In this document: piece by piece, positions 27,380 through 35,980 of the stretch
Layout: each line of letters opens with the position of its first letter
Position numbering within the stretch: position 1 is the stretch's first letter
Source: Bacillus zhangzhouensis
Lineage (GTDB): Bacteria; Bacillota; Bacilli; Bacillales; Bacillaceae
Assembly: GCA_025809375.1 (NCBI GenBank)
Contig: CP099514.1
Coordinates: 620,001 to 684,000, forward strand
Reading direction: 5' to 3'
Length of the DNA stretch: 64,000 nucleotides
Program-made: the position numbers and the translations under genes
Notes under the pieces: generated by a model
The model's input: only the letters and a program-made list of their open reading frames with translations
Told to the model about the DNA's origin: nothing
The model's database searches: none

Positions 27380-28678
27380 ATGTTAGCAATCTTAGGATTT
27401 CTTATGATGATTGTATTTATGGTTTTGATTATGACGAAACGTATGTCTGTTTTAACGGCATTGGTGCTAACACCGATAGCATTTGCTCTTATTGCAGGTT
27501 TTCATTTTACTGAAATTTCAGACATGATTGTCAAAGGCGTGCAGCAAGTCGCACCGACAGCGGTCATGATCATGTTTGCGATTTTGTACTTTGGCATTAT
27601 GATTGATGCGGGTTTATTTGACCCAATGGTGGCGAAAATTTTAAAAATCGTTAAAGGCGATCCATTAAAAATCGTGGTCGGAACAGCTGTTCTGACGATG
27701 CTTGTTGCACTTGATGGTGACGGCACAACGACGTATATGATTACAACAACAGCGATGCTTCCACTATTTACGATGCTTGGCATCCGTCCAATTATTTTGG
27801 CCGGTATTGCCGGCGTTGGCATGGGGATTATGAATACAATTCCATGGGGAGGAGCCACACCTAGAGCGGCGAGTGCACTTGGCGTCGATCCTTCACTTTT
27901 ATTTGGCCCGATGCTTCCAGTCGTTGGTGCAGGGGTTCTTAGTATGATTATTGTTGCTTATTTTCTTGGAAAAGCCGAAAGAAAACGCCTTGGTGTGATT
28001 GAACTTGACCAGCCGATTCATGCAAATGAAATGGCAGTAGCACTGCAGGATGACATCAAACGGCCGAAGCTTTGGTGGTTTAATCTGGTGCTGACTTTGT
28101 TATTGGTCCTACTGCTTGTATCAGGTAAAGTCAGCTTAACTGTTCTATTTGTTCTTGCTTTCTGTGTGGCGATTATTGTGAACTATCCGAACTTGGACCA
28201 GCAGCGTGAGCGAATTGCTGCTCACTCAACAAACGTTTTAGCCATTGCTTCGATGATTTTTGCGGCAGGTGTTTTTACAGGTATTCTAACTGGAACGAAA
28301 ATGGTCGATGAAATGGCGGTTTCGATTGTATCTGCAATTCCAGAGCAGCTTGGCGGCTTTATTCCAGTTATTGTCGCATTAACAAGCGGAATCTTTACTT
28401 TCTTTATGCCGAATGATGCATATTTTTATGGGGTACTGCCGATCCTATCAGAAACAGCGGCAGCATACGGTGTCGATAAAATTGAAATTGCCAGAGCCTC
28501 TATTATTGGTCAGCCGATTCATATGTTAAGTCCACTTGTTCCATCAACTCATTTACTTGTTGGACTTGTTGGTGTATCACTGGATCAGCATCAGAAATTT
28601 GGGATGAAATGGGCTGTGCTGGCAGTCGTCACTATGACCGTCATAGCGGTTCTCATTGGGGCCATATCCATCTGGTAA
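27380..28678 (+). CDS. citM: Mg2+-citrate/H+ symporter CitM
   Basis: 432 residues from ATG 27380 (AAGGGGTGA five to six bases before); the frame is open further up without a site. About 11-12 membrane helices, CitMHS family, with the conserved loop GDGTTTYMITTTAMLP around residue 113 and the FFMPNDAYFYGVLP re-entrant segment in the second half. It takes up citrate complexed with Mg2+ and similar ions. It is induced by CitST and repressed by catabolites in B. subtilis. The gene order citS-citT-yflP-citM puts sensor and transporter together. The B. subtilis partner yflN is not found downstream. Confidence 0.9.
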   Translation: MLAILGFLMMIVFMVLIMTKRMSVLTALVLTPIAFALIAGFHFTEISDMIVKGVQQVAPTAVMIMFAILYFGIMIDAGLFDPMVAKILKIVKGDPLKIVVGTAVLTMLVALDGDGTTTYMITTTAMLPLFTMLGIRPIILAGIAGVGMGIMNTIPWGGATPRAASALGVDPSLLFGPMLPVVGAGVLSMIIVAYFLGKAERKRLGVIELDQPIHANEMAVALQDDIKRPKLWWFNLVLTLLLVLLLVSGKVSLTVLFVLAFCVAIIVNYPNLDQQRERIAAHSTNVLAIASMIFAAGVFTGILTGTKMVDEMAVSIVSAIPEQLGGFIPVIVALTSGIFTFFMPNDAYFYGVLPILSETAAAYGVDKIEIARASIIGQPIHMLSPLVPSTHLLVGLVGVSLDQHQKFGMKWAVLAVVTMTVIAVLIGAISIW

Positions 28679-28683
28679 ATAAA

Positions 28684-28714
28684 AAGGTGTCTGCTGTGAG
28701 CAGGCACTTTTTTT
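28684..28714 (+). terminator. Terminator of citM
   Basis: GTGTCTGCT pairs with AGCAGGCAC (one G-U) around GTG, followed by T7. Confidence 0.8.
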
Positions 28715-28855
28715 AGGTCATATGACCGGGCAAGCTCCATTCATTTGCCCTAGACAAAGACATGCCTGTTCCTCCCAAAGATTTATTTTTTAAAAATACT
28801 GACACTTCCGCTGTTTTTTTCTTTATAATGCAAATCAACGAAGGGAGAAGATAGC

Positions 28856-30502
28856 ATGTCCAAACGAAAAAGCACGATTCTTTTTACTGCTGTATGGCTT
28901 ATGGCAGGAAGTTTGTCGATGGTGAGCCCAGCATCAGCTCATACAAAAACCCCTTATTATGGAAAGAGTTATACACAGCCGGCTTCAGTAAAAAAGCTAT
29001 ACCCTGAGCCTGACGAGACGTTTGATACCCCTGCCTTTCAGAAAAAAGGAGAAGCATTTACGACACAAGAAGAGCTTCAAGCTTTCTTACGAGATATTGT
29101 CCGCAAAAGTCCTTACGCCACGCAGAAACAGATTGGAACATCCATTGAAGGCAGGTCCATCTCGGCCCTGTACTTTACAAAGGATCACTCCATTACGCCA
29201 CTTTCAAAGAAGCCAACAATCTGGCTCCAAGCACAAATACACGGAAATGAACCAGCCTCCGGTGAATCTGCTCTCGTCATTGCAAAACGATTAGCAGGTG
29301 AAGAAGGAGAGCGTATACTCAATCATGTCAATATCATCATTGTCCCAAGAATCAATCCTGATGGTTCTTATGCATTTGACCGCAGACTTGCAAACGGATT
29401 AGACGGAAACCGTGATCATATGACTTTAGAATCTCCAGAACTGATAGCCCTGCATCAAGAATTTAATCGGTATGCCCCAGAAGTGGTCATTGATGCCCAT
29501 GAATACGATGTAGGTCAAAAGCAGTTTGAAGATATCGGTTCATCAGGTGCTCTCAAATATCATGATTTGCTTATTCTATCAGGGAATAATTTAAACATTC
29601 CTGAAAGCATCAGGCTGACATCAAATGAGTTATATGTTAACGGAGTTCGTGAAACGCTGACGAATAAAGGATTTTCTAACGATTTGTATTATACAAACAC
29701 AAGAGGAAAGGATGGAAAGATCGACATCTATGAAGGTGGAACGGATGCGCGAATTGGCCGAAATGCCTTTGCACTTTCGCCAGCCCTGTCATTTCTTGTA
29801 GAAAGCAGAGGGATTGGGATTGGAAGAGAGGATTTTGCTCGCCGCGTCGCTGCGCAAGTAGCCACCCATGAAAAGATCATCGAGACCACGGTGAAACATG
29901 CCAAGCAGGTGAAGCAGCAAATGGCGACGGAGCGGCTGAAGCTGGTCAAAAAAGGACTGCAGCCAAATGATGATGATCAAGTCGTCATTCAAGATGATTT
30001 CAAAGCACCTGTCAATGACTCGCTGGAAATGGTTGATATTGAGAAAGGACAAACGACTCAAGTTCCTGTACGCTTTCACAGTGCGAGTGATGCTGTTCCT
30101 GTCTTAACAAGAGAAAGGCCGACAGCTTATTTCCTTCTTCCGGGACATGAAGGAGTAGAAAGGAAACTCAGAACATTAGGATTAACAAGTGTCACATTGC
30201 CAGCAGGCATGAAAGTGCCGGTACAAGCCTATCAGGTGATAAAAAGAGAGGAAAAGAGCAAAACAGATATTCGGCTTGAAACAAAACTCGTTGACAAGAA
30301 ACGTCAGCTGCCAAAAGGAACAAAAGTATATGTCACGGCACAGCCGCAAACCAATTTGCTGTCTCTTGCCCTTGAACCAGAATCAAAGGACAGCTATATG
30401 TCATCAGGATTTATTGCATCAAAAGCAGGTGATGAACTGCCAGTGTATCGTTTCATGCTTCCTCAAAAGACGTTAGGCATTCAAGTAAAAGGACTAAAAT
30501 GA
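28856..30502 (+). CDS. Secreted M14-family zinc carboxypeptidase
   Basis: 548 residues. A signal peptide (basic MSKRK, hydrophobic core, cleavage near SPASAH at residue 29) directs export. The M14 domain spans about residues 65-340: zinc ligands HGNEP (H-x-x-E), substrate Arg/Asn in RINPDG and DGNRD, zinc His in VVIDAHEY, and catalytic Glu in FLVESRG. The C-terminal 200 residues are a non-catalytic beta-rich extension. It should trim peptides outside the cell. ATG follows GAAGGGAG. Single gene; it is followed by a structured inverted repeat. No close B. subtilis 168 counterpart occurs at this locus to my knowledge. Confidence 0.8.
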   Translation: MSKRKSTILFTAVWLMAGSLSMVSPASAHTKTPYYGKSYTQPASVKKLYPEPDETFDTPAFQKKGEAFTTQEELQAFLRDIVRKSPYATQKQIGTSIEGRSISALYFTKDHSITPLSKKPTIWLQAQIHGNEPASGESALVIAKRLAGEEGERILNHVNIIIVPRINPDGSYAFDRRLANGLDGNRDHMTLESPELIALHQEFNRYAPEVVIDAHEYDVGQKQFEDIGSSGALKYHDLLILSGNNLNIPESIRLTSNELYVNGVRETLTNKGFSNDLYYTNTRGKDGKIDIYEGGTDARIGRNAFALSPALSFLVESRGIGIGREDFARRVAAQVATHEKIIETTVKHAKQVKQQMATERLKLVKKGLQPNDDDQVVIQDDFKAPVNDSLEMVDIEKGQTTQVPVRFHSASDAVPVLTRERPTAYFLLPGHEGVERKLRTLGLTSVTLPAGMKVPVQAYQVIKREEKSKTDIRLETKLVDKKRQLPKGTKVYVTAQPQTNLLSLALEPESKDSYMSSGFIASKAGDELPVYRFMLPQKTLGIQVKGLK

Positions 30503-30519
30503 TAGCCCTTTGTCTTCTT

Positions 30520-30643
30520 TTCAGCGTGATAGAAAACCTTTGCAGTCTAGAAAGGACGAGCACTGGCGCGGAGCCAATTTGACATTCGTAAGCACCAGCG
30601 CAGAGGACTGACACCGAATGCGAGGGTTTGTCTACACGCTGAA
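30520..30643. repeat. 124-bp structured inverted repeat element
   Basis: Outer arms TTCAGCGTG (30520-30528) and CACGCTGAA (30635-30643) are perfect. Nested pairs follow: AAACC/GGTTT, CAGTC/GACTG and an inner CTGGCGC/GCACCAG with one mismatch. No ORF is present. The architecture resembles the dispersed hairpin repeats (about 190 bp) described in B. subtilis, but a search is needed to confirm it. Confidence 0.55.
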
Positions 30644-30670
30644 GCGGCACTAGACGTGCCGCTTTTTTTA
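30642..30670. terminator. Terminator before padC (minus) and after the repeat
   Basis: AGCGGCAC pairs perfectly with GTGCCGCT around TAGAC, followed by T7 on the plus strand. It separates the M14 gene from convergent padC. Confidence 0.75.
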
Positions 30671-31153
30671 TTTTCTTCCAGCTCTTATTTCATCTGTCAT
30701 GCCTTCATATGGTGCTTCAGCGATAATGGTTTCGTCATTCACACCTGCATGATGGATATACGTAATGTCCGCAAATTCTGGGACAACATATTTCGGATAG
30801 GTTTCGTATTTTTCACGAGATTCTTTCATGAGATCGATGTAGTCATTTTGGTAGCAGACGGTGATGTCTGGACGTTCATGCACCCATTTTGGAAAGAAAA
30901 TGACGCCATGCATGCGTTTTTCTTCAGGCATAAAGTTCAGAGAGACATCTGTCCCAGTTGGTTCTGTCCAAGAGACTTTGTATACGCCTTTTGTCAGCTT
31001 CACAATATTTACTTCTTGATCACGGACCCAGCGTCCTCCAACCATTCCGCTATGAATGCGGTAATCAATGGTGTGATCGTTTTTAATGTAAATCTCATAT
31101 TCCCAGCCATTTTCATATGTATAAATCATATGAAGTCCAACGAATTGATCCAT
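30668..31153 (-). CDS. padC: Phenolic acid decarboxylase PadC
   Basis: 161 residues from ATG 31153 (AGAAGGAA before it), exactly the PadC length. Non-oxidative decarboxylase turning ferulic, p-coumaric and caffeic acids into vinyl phenols, a detoxification of plant phenolics. Family marks include [19 protein letters not shown] at the N-terminus, [13 protein letters not shown] (active-site region) and [12 protein letters not shown]. It is a cofactor-free beta-barrel in the cytosol. Divergent padR and a perfect operator over its promoter start show phenolic-acid-inducible control. Confidence 0.92.
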   Translation of the reverse strand: MDQFVGLHMIYTYENGWEYEIYIKNDHTIDYRIHSGMVGGRWVRDQEVNIVKLTKGVYKVSWTEPTGTDVSLNFMPEEKRMHGVIFFPKWVHERPDITVCYQNDYIDLMKESREKYETYPKYVVPEFADITYIHHAGVNDETIIAEAPYEGMTDEIRAGRK

Positions 31154-31189
31154 GTTTATTCCTTCTTTCAATAGAATAATGTTTTTTCG

Positions 31190-31242
31190 AACATGTTGTA
31201 ATTTACATGTTTATTTTAAAGTCTATGGTATACTATTGTCAA
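31190..31242 (-). promoter_or_regulatory. padC promoter with PadR operator
   Basis: On the minus strand TTGACA (31237-31242) and TAAAAT (31213-31218) are spaced by 18 nt. Just downstream, AACATGT-N8-ACATGTT (31190-31211) is a perfect dyad containing the known PadR core ATGT-N8-ACAT. It covers the expected transcription start of padC and lies in the upstream promoter region of padR. Confidence 0.8.
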
Positions 31243-31265
31243 AGAATAAGCGTTGGAGGCACATC

Positions 31266-31823
31266 ATGAGAGTACTAAAATATGCCATTCTCGGCTTGCT
31301 GGATCAGCGTGAGCTGACGGGATACGATATCACGAAACATTTTAAGGATTCCCTTGGACAATTTTGGAGTGCGAAGCACAGTCAGATTTACCCAGAGCTG
31401 AAGCGTCTCACAGAGGAAGGGTTTATTGAGTTTGATATTCATATACAAGGAAAAAAGCTGGAGAAGAAGGTCTATCAAATCACAGCGGCAGGAAAAGAAG
31501 ATTTGCGTCAGTGGTTAAGAACAAAAGATCCGATTCCGGAAACAACAAAGGATGAATTCATGCTCAAAACATTTTTCATCTCCTCCATGGACAAAAAAGA
31601 AGCGGCTGACCTCTTTGCATATCAACTGCTGGAGCGAACCAAGAAAGTAGATGTGCTGGAACAGAAGCTGCACGCTTTGACAGAGGAAGATCCTTCTGCT
31701 GAATCGCTGCATTCAGCGCAATTTGGGCATTACTTAGTGCTGACAAGAGCAATTGAAAGAGAAAAAGGCTATGTCCGCTGGCTTCAAAAGACCCTTAAAC
31801 GTATTGATTCATCTATGGCCTAA
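31266..31823 (+). CDS. padR: PadR repressor of phenolic acid response
   Basis: 185 residues from ATG 31266, GGAGG eight bases before. N-terminal winged helix of the PadR type: ILGLLDQRELTGYDITKHF, then SQIYPELKRLTEEGF (recognition helix) and a KVYQITAAGKEDLRQWL wing. The C-terminal half is a dimerising coiled coil (VirA_R2-like). It represses padC and releases it when phenolic acids bind. It is divergent from padC with the operator between them, as in B. subtilis and lactobacilli. Confidence 0.9.
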   Translation: MRVLKYAILGLLDQRELTGYDITKHFKDSLGQFWSAKHSQIYPELKRLTEEGFIEFDIHIQGKKLEKKVYQITAAGKEDLRQWLRTKDPIPETTKDEFMLKTFFISSMDKKEAADLFAYQLLERTKKVDVLEQKLHALTEEDPSAESLHSAQFGHYLVLTRAIEREKGYVRWLQKTLKRIDSSMA

Positions 31824-31927
31824 GGACAATGGTCGGATGATATGATAAAAAATGGTTTGAAACGAGTGAATTTATTAATAGAAACCGCTACAATGGATAT
31901 ATTCGTATTAAAGTGAGGCGAGTATGT

Positions 31928-33034
31928 TTGAGTAATCAAGAAGCGTTGTGGAATGAAGCAGAAACTTTTATTTCTGTATGCTATGAAGAATTAAACAAAT
32001 CAAATGAAGAGAAAGCAGCACGTCTGCATGAAATAAAAAAAGAAATTGAGTCTGAAGGTATTTATACGCATACACTAGAGGAATTAGCTCACGGGGCGAA
32101 AATGGCATGGCGCAACAGTAACCGCTGCATTGGCCGTTTGTTTTGGTCGACCCTGCATGTGCATGACTGCCGGCATGTAAAGACAGAAGATGAGGTGAAA
32201 GAGGCGCTCTTTCATCATATTGAGTATGCGACAAATGGCGGAAAAATTAAACCGTCCATCACGATCTTTCCCCCAGAGAATAACAGACAGAAGGAAGTTG
32301 TCATTTATAATCATCAGCTCGTTCGTTATGCGGGCTATGAGACTGAATATGGCATCATCGGCGACGAGGCATCTCTTGAATTAACAAAATTATGTGAAGC
32401 ACATGGCTGGAAAGGGGAGGGTACACATTTTGATATACTGCCTCTCATGTTTCAGCTAAAAGGTCAGCCGCCTGTTCTATATGAACTTCCAAAAGAAATC
32501 GTCCAAGAGGTAGAGATCACCCATCCTGAATATGATGGATTCCGTGATTTGGGACTAAAATGGTATGCGGTTCCGATTATTGCTGATATGAAATTAGAGA
32601 TTGGCGGTATTCATTACAACGCTGCACCGTTTAATGGCTGGTATATGGGAACAGAAATTGGTGCACGCAACCTAGCGGATGAAAACCGCTACAATATGCT
32701 GAAAAAAGTTGCTTCTCTTTTAGGACTGGACACAACAAAGAATTCGTCCCTTTGGAAGGATAAAGCCATTGTCGAATTGAATGTGGCGGTCCTCCATTCT
32801 TATCGCGAAGCAGGGGTGACCATTGTCGATCACCATACAGCAGCACATCAATTCAAGCAGTTTGAAAAGCAGGAAGAAAAGGCTGACCGTAAGCTGACTG
32901 GGGACTGGACATGGCTGATTCCGCCTGTATCACCAGCTGCTACCCACATCTTCCACAAGCATTATGACAATACCATTGTGAAACCAAACTATTTTTATCA
33001 GGACAAGCCTTATCACGGGACAGAAAAAGCCTAG
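31928..33034 (+). CDS. nos: Nitric oxide synthase oxygenase
   Basis: 368 residues from TTG 31928. This start aligns with the N-terminus of B. subtilis YflM/Nos (x-x-x-x-E-x-LWNEA) and lies 8 nt after AGGCG; an in-frame GTG at 31913 precedes the ribosome site. Oxygenase domain only: heme Cys in [12 protein letters not shown] (about residue 65), the Arg/biopterin pocket in [10 protein letters not shown], the Glu-bearing [17 protein letters not shown], and the GDWTWLIPP pterin segment. It makes NO from arginine using cellular reductases. NO protects Bacillus against oxidants and antibiotics. An IS3 element lies 22 nt after the stop. Confidence 0.93.
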   Translation: MSNQEALWNEAETFISVCYEELNKSNEEKAARLHEIKKEIESEGIYTHTLEELAHGAKMAWRNSNRCIGRLFWSTLHVHDCRHVKTEDEVKEALFHHIEYATNGGKIKPSITIFPPENNRQKEVVIYNHQLVRYAGYETEYGIIGDEASLELTKLCEAHGWKGEGTHFDILPLMFQLKGQPPVLYELPKEIVQEVEITHPEYDGFRDLGLKWYAVPIIADMKLEIGGIHYNAAPFNGWYMGTEIGARNLADENRYNMLKKVASLLGLDTTKNSSLWKDKAIVELNVAVLHSYREAGVTIVDHHTAAHQFKQFEKQEEKADRKLTGDWTWLIPPVSPAATHIFHKHYDNTIVKPNYFYQDKPYHGTEKA

Positions 33035-33123
33035 CGAGTAGACTAACCTAGTCAAATGGGACATAAAAAAACACCCTTCAAGTGATACACTTAAACGAAG
33101 TGATAATTTGGAGGGTATTTTTT

Positions 33124-33441
33124 ATGAAAAAAAACAGATATTCAGCTGAAATAAAATGGGCGGTTGTGAAAGATAAATTAAGCGGGCAGTTTACCAATCA
33201 ACAAATTATGGATAAATATCATATAAAGAATGTATCTCAGATTAAAACATGGATGAAGTGGTATCGAGAAAATCAGTTACATCGATTCGATCAGCCAATT
33301 GGAAAACAATATAGCTTCGGGCATGGACCTGACAATGTATCCAAAGAGGAAAAAGTAAATAGGCAGATTGAACACCTTAAGATGGAGAATGAAATTCTAA
33401 AAAAGTATTTGGAGATCGTAGAGGAGTTGAAAAAAGAGTAG
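33124..33441 (+). CDS. IS3 transposase OrfA (helix-turn-helix)
   Basis: 105 residues from ATG 33124 (GGAGG upstream). The N-terminal helix-turn-helix is typical: YSAEIKWAVVKDKLSGQFTNQQI and HIKNVSQIKTW. A C-terminal leucine-zipper-like coiled coil (VNRQIEHLKMENEILKKYL) mediates multimer formation. It ends at TAG 33439. Near the end, an A6G run (33430-33436) lets the ribosome slip into the -1 frame that is open into orfB, as in IS3 elements that make an OrfAB fusion transposase. Confidence 0.9.
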   Translation: MKKNRYSAEIKWAVVKDKLSGQFTNQQIMDKYHIKNVSQIKTWMKWYRENQLHRFDQPIGKQYSFGHGPDNVSKEEKVNRQIEHLKMENEILKKYLEIVEELKKE

Positions 33442-33443
33442 CC

Positions 33444-34286
33444 TTGAATTTGGTCGAGAAATTACGGAAGAACTATACAGTAACATCTGTCCTAAGTATT
33501 TTGCAGATCGCCAGATCGACCTATTATCGCTGGGTATCCGAAGGAATACGTGAAAAATCACAAGTGGAGAAGGCTGTTATTTCCTTATGTACCGAAACGT
33601 CGTTCCGGTACGGCCACCGTAAGATCCGAAAGCTACTTCAGCGCCAATATGATATCAAACGAAACCGAAATACTGTACAGCGCATCATGCAAAAACACCA
33701 TCTTCAATGTCGTGTGAAGCGTAAAAGGAAATGGAAATCACAAGGGGAATCTGTCATCATTGCCCCAAATAGATTAAATCGGAACTTCACCGCAATACAC
33801 CCGAATTTAAAATGGGTAACCGATATTACTTATATTCAGTATGGACCGAGAACGCTCTACCTTTCGACCATGATGGATTTATACAACAACGAAGTTGTTG
33901 CCTATACCCTAGATGATCACCAACAGACATCACTCATATTGGACACATTGAGGGCAGCTTTAGAGAAAAGGAATTCACCTAAAGGTGTACTTGTGCATTC
34001 AGATCAAGGAAGTGTATACAGTTCGTATGCATATCAAAAAGAGCTAGGGGTAAGGAACCTCACAAGCAGTATGTCTAGACGAGGCAACTGTTGGGATAAC
34101 GCAGTGATTGAATCATTCCATTCTAGCTTAAAATCAGAGGAATTTATGTTTACAAAGTTCAATTCTATATCAGAAAAAGATGTCAGACAACGAATCGACC
34201 ATTACATCAAGTATTATAATGAAGAGCGTATTCAAGAAAAATTAGGCTACCACGCACCAAAAACATTTAGTAGCATGTCAGCCTAA
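33444..34286 (+). CDS. IS3 transposase OrfB (DDE integrase core)
   Basis: 280 residues counted from TTG 33444. It is probably made mainly as a -1 frameshift fusion with OrfA, since the -1 frame runs without a stop across the junction. An HTH_21-type segment (FRYGHRKIRKLLQRQY) precedes the rve core with the DDE triad: Asp in WVTDITYIQ, Asp in VLVHSDQGSVYSS, and Glu in NAVIESFHSSLKSE. All three are present, and no stop or shift is seen, so the element may be active. Confidence 0.9.
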   Translation: MNLVEKLRKNYTVTSVLSILQIARSTYYRWVSEGIREKSQVEKAVISLCTETSFRYGHRKIRKLLQRQYDIKRNRNTVQRIMQKHHLQCRVKRKRKWKSQGESVIIAPNRLNRNFTAIHPNLKWVTDITYIQYGPRTLYLSTMMDLYNNEVVAYTLDDHQQTSLILDTLRAALEKRNSPKGVLVHSDQGSVYSSYAYQKELGVRNLTSSMSRRGNCWDNAVIESFHSSLKSEEFMFTKFNSISEKDVRQRIDHYIKYYNEERIQEKLGYHAPKTFSSMSA

Positions 34287-34345
34287 TAAGGGTGTTTTAT
34301 TCGTGTCTCATTCTCCTATGTCAGTCTAGAGAGCTGGGTTTTTTA

Positions 34346-34615
34346 TTACGTTATTCGAAAATCCTTATAATGAGCCAGCTCAGTGAGCGGCTCCATTTGC
34401 ATGTCGGTGACTTTTGAAAAAGGATTTCCTTTCCGGACAATCTCTAAGAAATCAATCACTTTCTGCCGCTCACCTTCTACCTTTAACTCGACATGACCTT
34501 CATCTGTGTTGCGTACCCAGCCTTTCATTCCACGATTGACGGCTTCTCCCTGAACAAAATAACGAAAGCCGACTCCTTGCACACGTCCTTTTACAATGGC
34601 GTGATAATGAATCAT
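34346..34615 (-). CDS. yflL: Acylphosphatase YflL
   Basis: 89 residues from ATG 34615 behind AAGGAG. Acylphosphatase fold with the catalytic VKGRVQGVGFRYFV (Arg) near residues 8-21 and the GWVRNTDEGHVEL segment with its Asn (residues 34-46). It hydrolyses acyl phosphates such as carbamoyl or acetyl phosphate in the cytosol. It is divergent from yflK, as expected from the B. subtilis order, and ends just after the IS3 element. Confidence 0.9.
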   Translation of the reverse strand: MIHYHAIVKGRVQGVGFRYFVQGEAVNRGMKGWVRNTDEGHVELKVEGERQKVIDFLEIVRKGNPFSKVTDMQMEPLTELAHYKDFRIT

Positions 34616-34737
34616 GGTTATCTCTCCTTTTTTCACATCGTACCATAGCCTGCATCTGATCTTCACCTCTCGACTATGATTTGTTTGTCAAACGATGTAA
34701 AATAAAGGCCAGTAGACGTCCAAAGGAGATGACCATC

Positions 34738-35388
34738 GTGGGACAGAAGAGATACGACATAGAAGGAATCCAAGTGGGACAACCTATCATTACCTATGCG
34801 AATGGAAAAGAAATCAAAACAGCCATCAACAAAAGGCGCATTGATGAGCCTGTGTATTTAAGCCAGATCAATTTTGAGGGAGATGGCCAAGGTGATTTGG
34901 TTCATCATGGGGGCTATGATAAAGCCGTCTGCGTCTTTCCGTATGATCATTATGCTTACTTTGAGCAATTTTTAGGGGTTTCTTTACAAGAGGCTGCTTT
35001 TGGTGAGAATGTAACAGTACGCAACCTAGTCGAGACGAATGTGCATATTGGCGATGTGTTTCAGCTTGGAGAAGCATTTGTTGAGGTGAGCCAGCCAAGA
35101 CAGCCTTGTGTGAAATTATCTTTTAAGCATGGCAGCATGAAAATTGTAAAGGAAGTGCAGAAAACAGGGTATACAGGCTTTTATTTACGTGTACTGAAAG
35201 AAGGCATGGTGCCGCCTGATGCATCGCTTGTACTAGTTGAAAAAGCGTCCCATCAAATTACGGTCCATGAGGTCAATGAAGTCAAATATCATCAAACAAG
35301 CCCAGAGAGACTAAAAGCCGTTCTTGAAGTAGATGCTTTAGCAGATGTGGTGAGGAGGTTTTTAGAAAAACGAATTCAGCACATTTAA
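34738..35388 (+). CDS. yflK: MOSC-domain protein YflK
   Basis: 216 residues from GTG 34738, 9 nt after AAGGAG. The ATG at 34729 touches the ribosome site and is rejected. MOSC domain (related to the molybdenum cofactor sulfurase C-terminus): GDGQGDLVHHGGYDKAV (residues 45-61), AAFGENVTV, and the conserved cysteine in QPRQPCVKLS near residue 123. YflK is a YiiM-type MOSC protein, a group linked to reduction of N-hydroxylated bases by molybdenum enzymes. Specific role unproven. Confidence 0.87.
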   Translation: MGQKRYDIEGIQVGQPIITYANGKEIKTAINKRRIDEPVYLSQINFEGDGQGDLVHHGGYDKAVCVFPYDHYAYFEQFLGVSLQEAAFGENVTVRNLVETNVHIGDVFQLGEAFVEVSQPRQPCVKLSFKHGSMKIVKEVQKTGYTGFYLRVLKEGMVPPDASLVLVEKASHQITVHEVNEVKYHQTSPERLKAVLEVDALADVVRRFLEKRIQHI

Positions 35389-35424
35389 AAAAGCCGTACA
35401 GCAGCTTAAGATGTACGGCTTTTC
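35389..35424. terminator. Bidirectional terminator between yflK and yflJ
   Basis: AAGCCGTACA pairs with TGTACGGCTT, with an A-run left and T4 right. It overlaps the 3' end of yflJ. Confidence 0.85.
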
Positions 35425-35567
35425 TGCGCTTGTGAGCTACGTTTCTTTTGCTCCAGAAGATTTGCAAGGAAATATGTTTTTAAGCTTTGAAGTTTTCTTC
35501 CTTCATGCTTGGTCACACCAAGCTTCTTTAATTCTTCGACATACCAGCCTTTGCTACCATAATGCAT
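35406..35567 (-). CDS. yflJ: Small DUF2639-family protein YflJ
   Basis: 53 residues, too short for standard ORF tracks. ATG 35567 is preceded by AAGGAG at 9-nt spacing. The N-terminus MHYGSKGWYVEELKKLG and the HEGRKL-x-x-x-KTYFLANLL stretch are typical of the DUF2639 family, to which B. subtilis YflJ belongs. Basic, no membrane segment, function unknown. Synteny (yflK-yflJ-yflI-mapB) supports the assignment. Confidence 0.75.
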   Translation of the reverse strand: MHYGSKGWYVEELKKLGVTKHEGRKLQSLKTYFLANLLEQKKRSSQAQKSRTS

Positions 35568-35701
35568 AATAGAAAACTCCTTTCAATTAAAACTGCCTGC
35601 ATTGTAACATCTCAAAAAAGGACGTGAACAGCGTGCAGATGTCAAGAAATGAAAACTGATTCTATCTGCCTATGATCCATGTATATGCTGGAAATATCGA
35701 T

Positions 35702-35863
35702 TTATGAATTTGGCGGGTTGAGGGTAACGAGGATCATGCCGACCGTCATAATCATGATGACAACACCAAGATAGGTCATCATGGATTGTTTTTTCTTAAT
35801 CCCTACAATTGTTAAAATAATACTTTCGATGAAAAAGATAACACCTATGATGATGAACCACAT
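35702..35863 (-). CDS. yflI: Small two-helix membrane protein, YflI-like
   Basis: 53 residues from ATG 35863, with AAGGGG eleven bases upstream. Two hydrophobic helices (residues 2-20 and 30-48) flank a GIKKKQS turn, so both ends probably face the same side of the membrane. Its place between yflJ and mapB and its size suggest B. subtilis yflI. Function unknown. Confidence 0.6.
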   Translation of the reverse strand: MWFIIIGVIFFIESIILTIVGIKKKQSMMTYLGVVIMIMTVGMILVTLNPPNS

Positions 35864-35943
35864 ATCAAATAAGACCCCTTTCGCATATCTTTGCCTATTT
35901 TACCACAGGTATTTTTGTTTAGTCGTGACAGATTCGTGAAACG

Positions 35944-35972
35944 AAAAAATCCCCTTCAGTGAAAGAGGGGAC
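35944..35972 (-). terminator. Terminator of mapB
   Basis: On the minus strand CCCCTC pairs with GAAGGGG around a short loop, followed by ATTTTTT. It lies just past the mapB stop. Confidence 0.7.
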
Positions 35973-35980
35973 CCGATGGT

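Larger units (their letters stand above)
33057..34310 (+). mobile_element. IS3-family insertion sequence (IS150-like)
   Basis: 1254 bp with imperfect terminal inverted repeats: TGGGACA... at the left and ...TGTCTCA at the right, both followed inward by A-rich sequence and CACCCTT. Two overlapping-style frames orfA and orfB fill it, and both are intact. I find no clear 3-4 bp target duplication. The element sits between nos and yflL, in what is otherwise a conserved B. subtilis-like order, so it inserted after the lineages split. Confidence 0.85.

Noticed and set aside
31913-31927. GTG 31913 as the nos start
   Set aside because: It precedes the ribosome site, and the TTG at 31928 aligns with the N-terminus of B. 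subtilis Nos.
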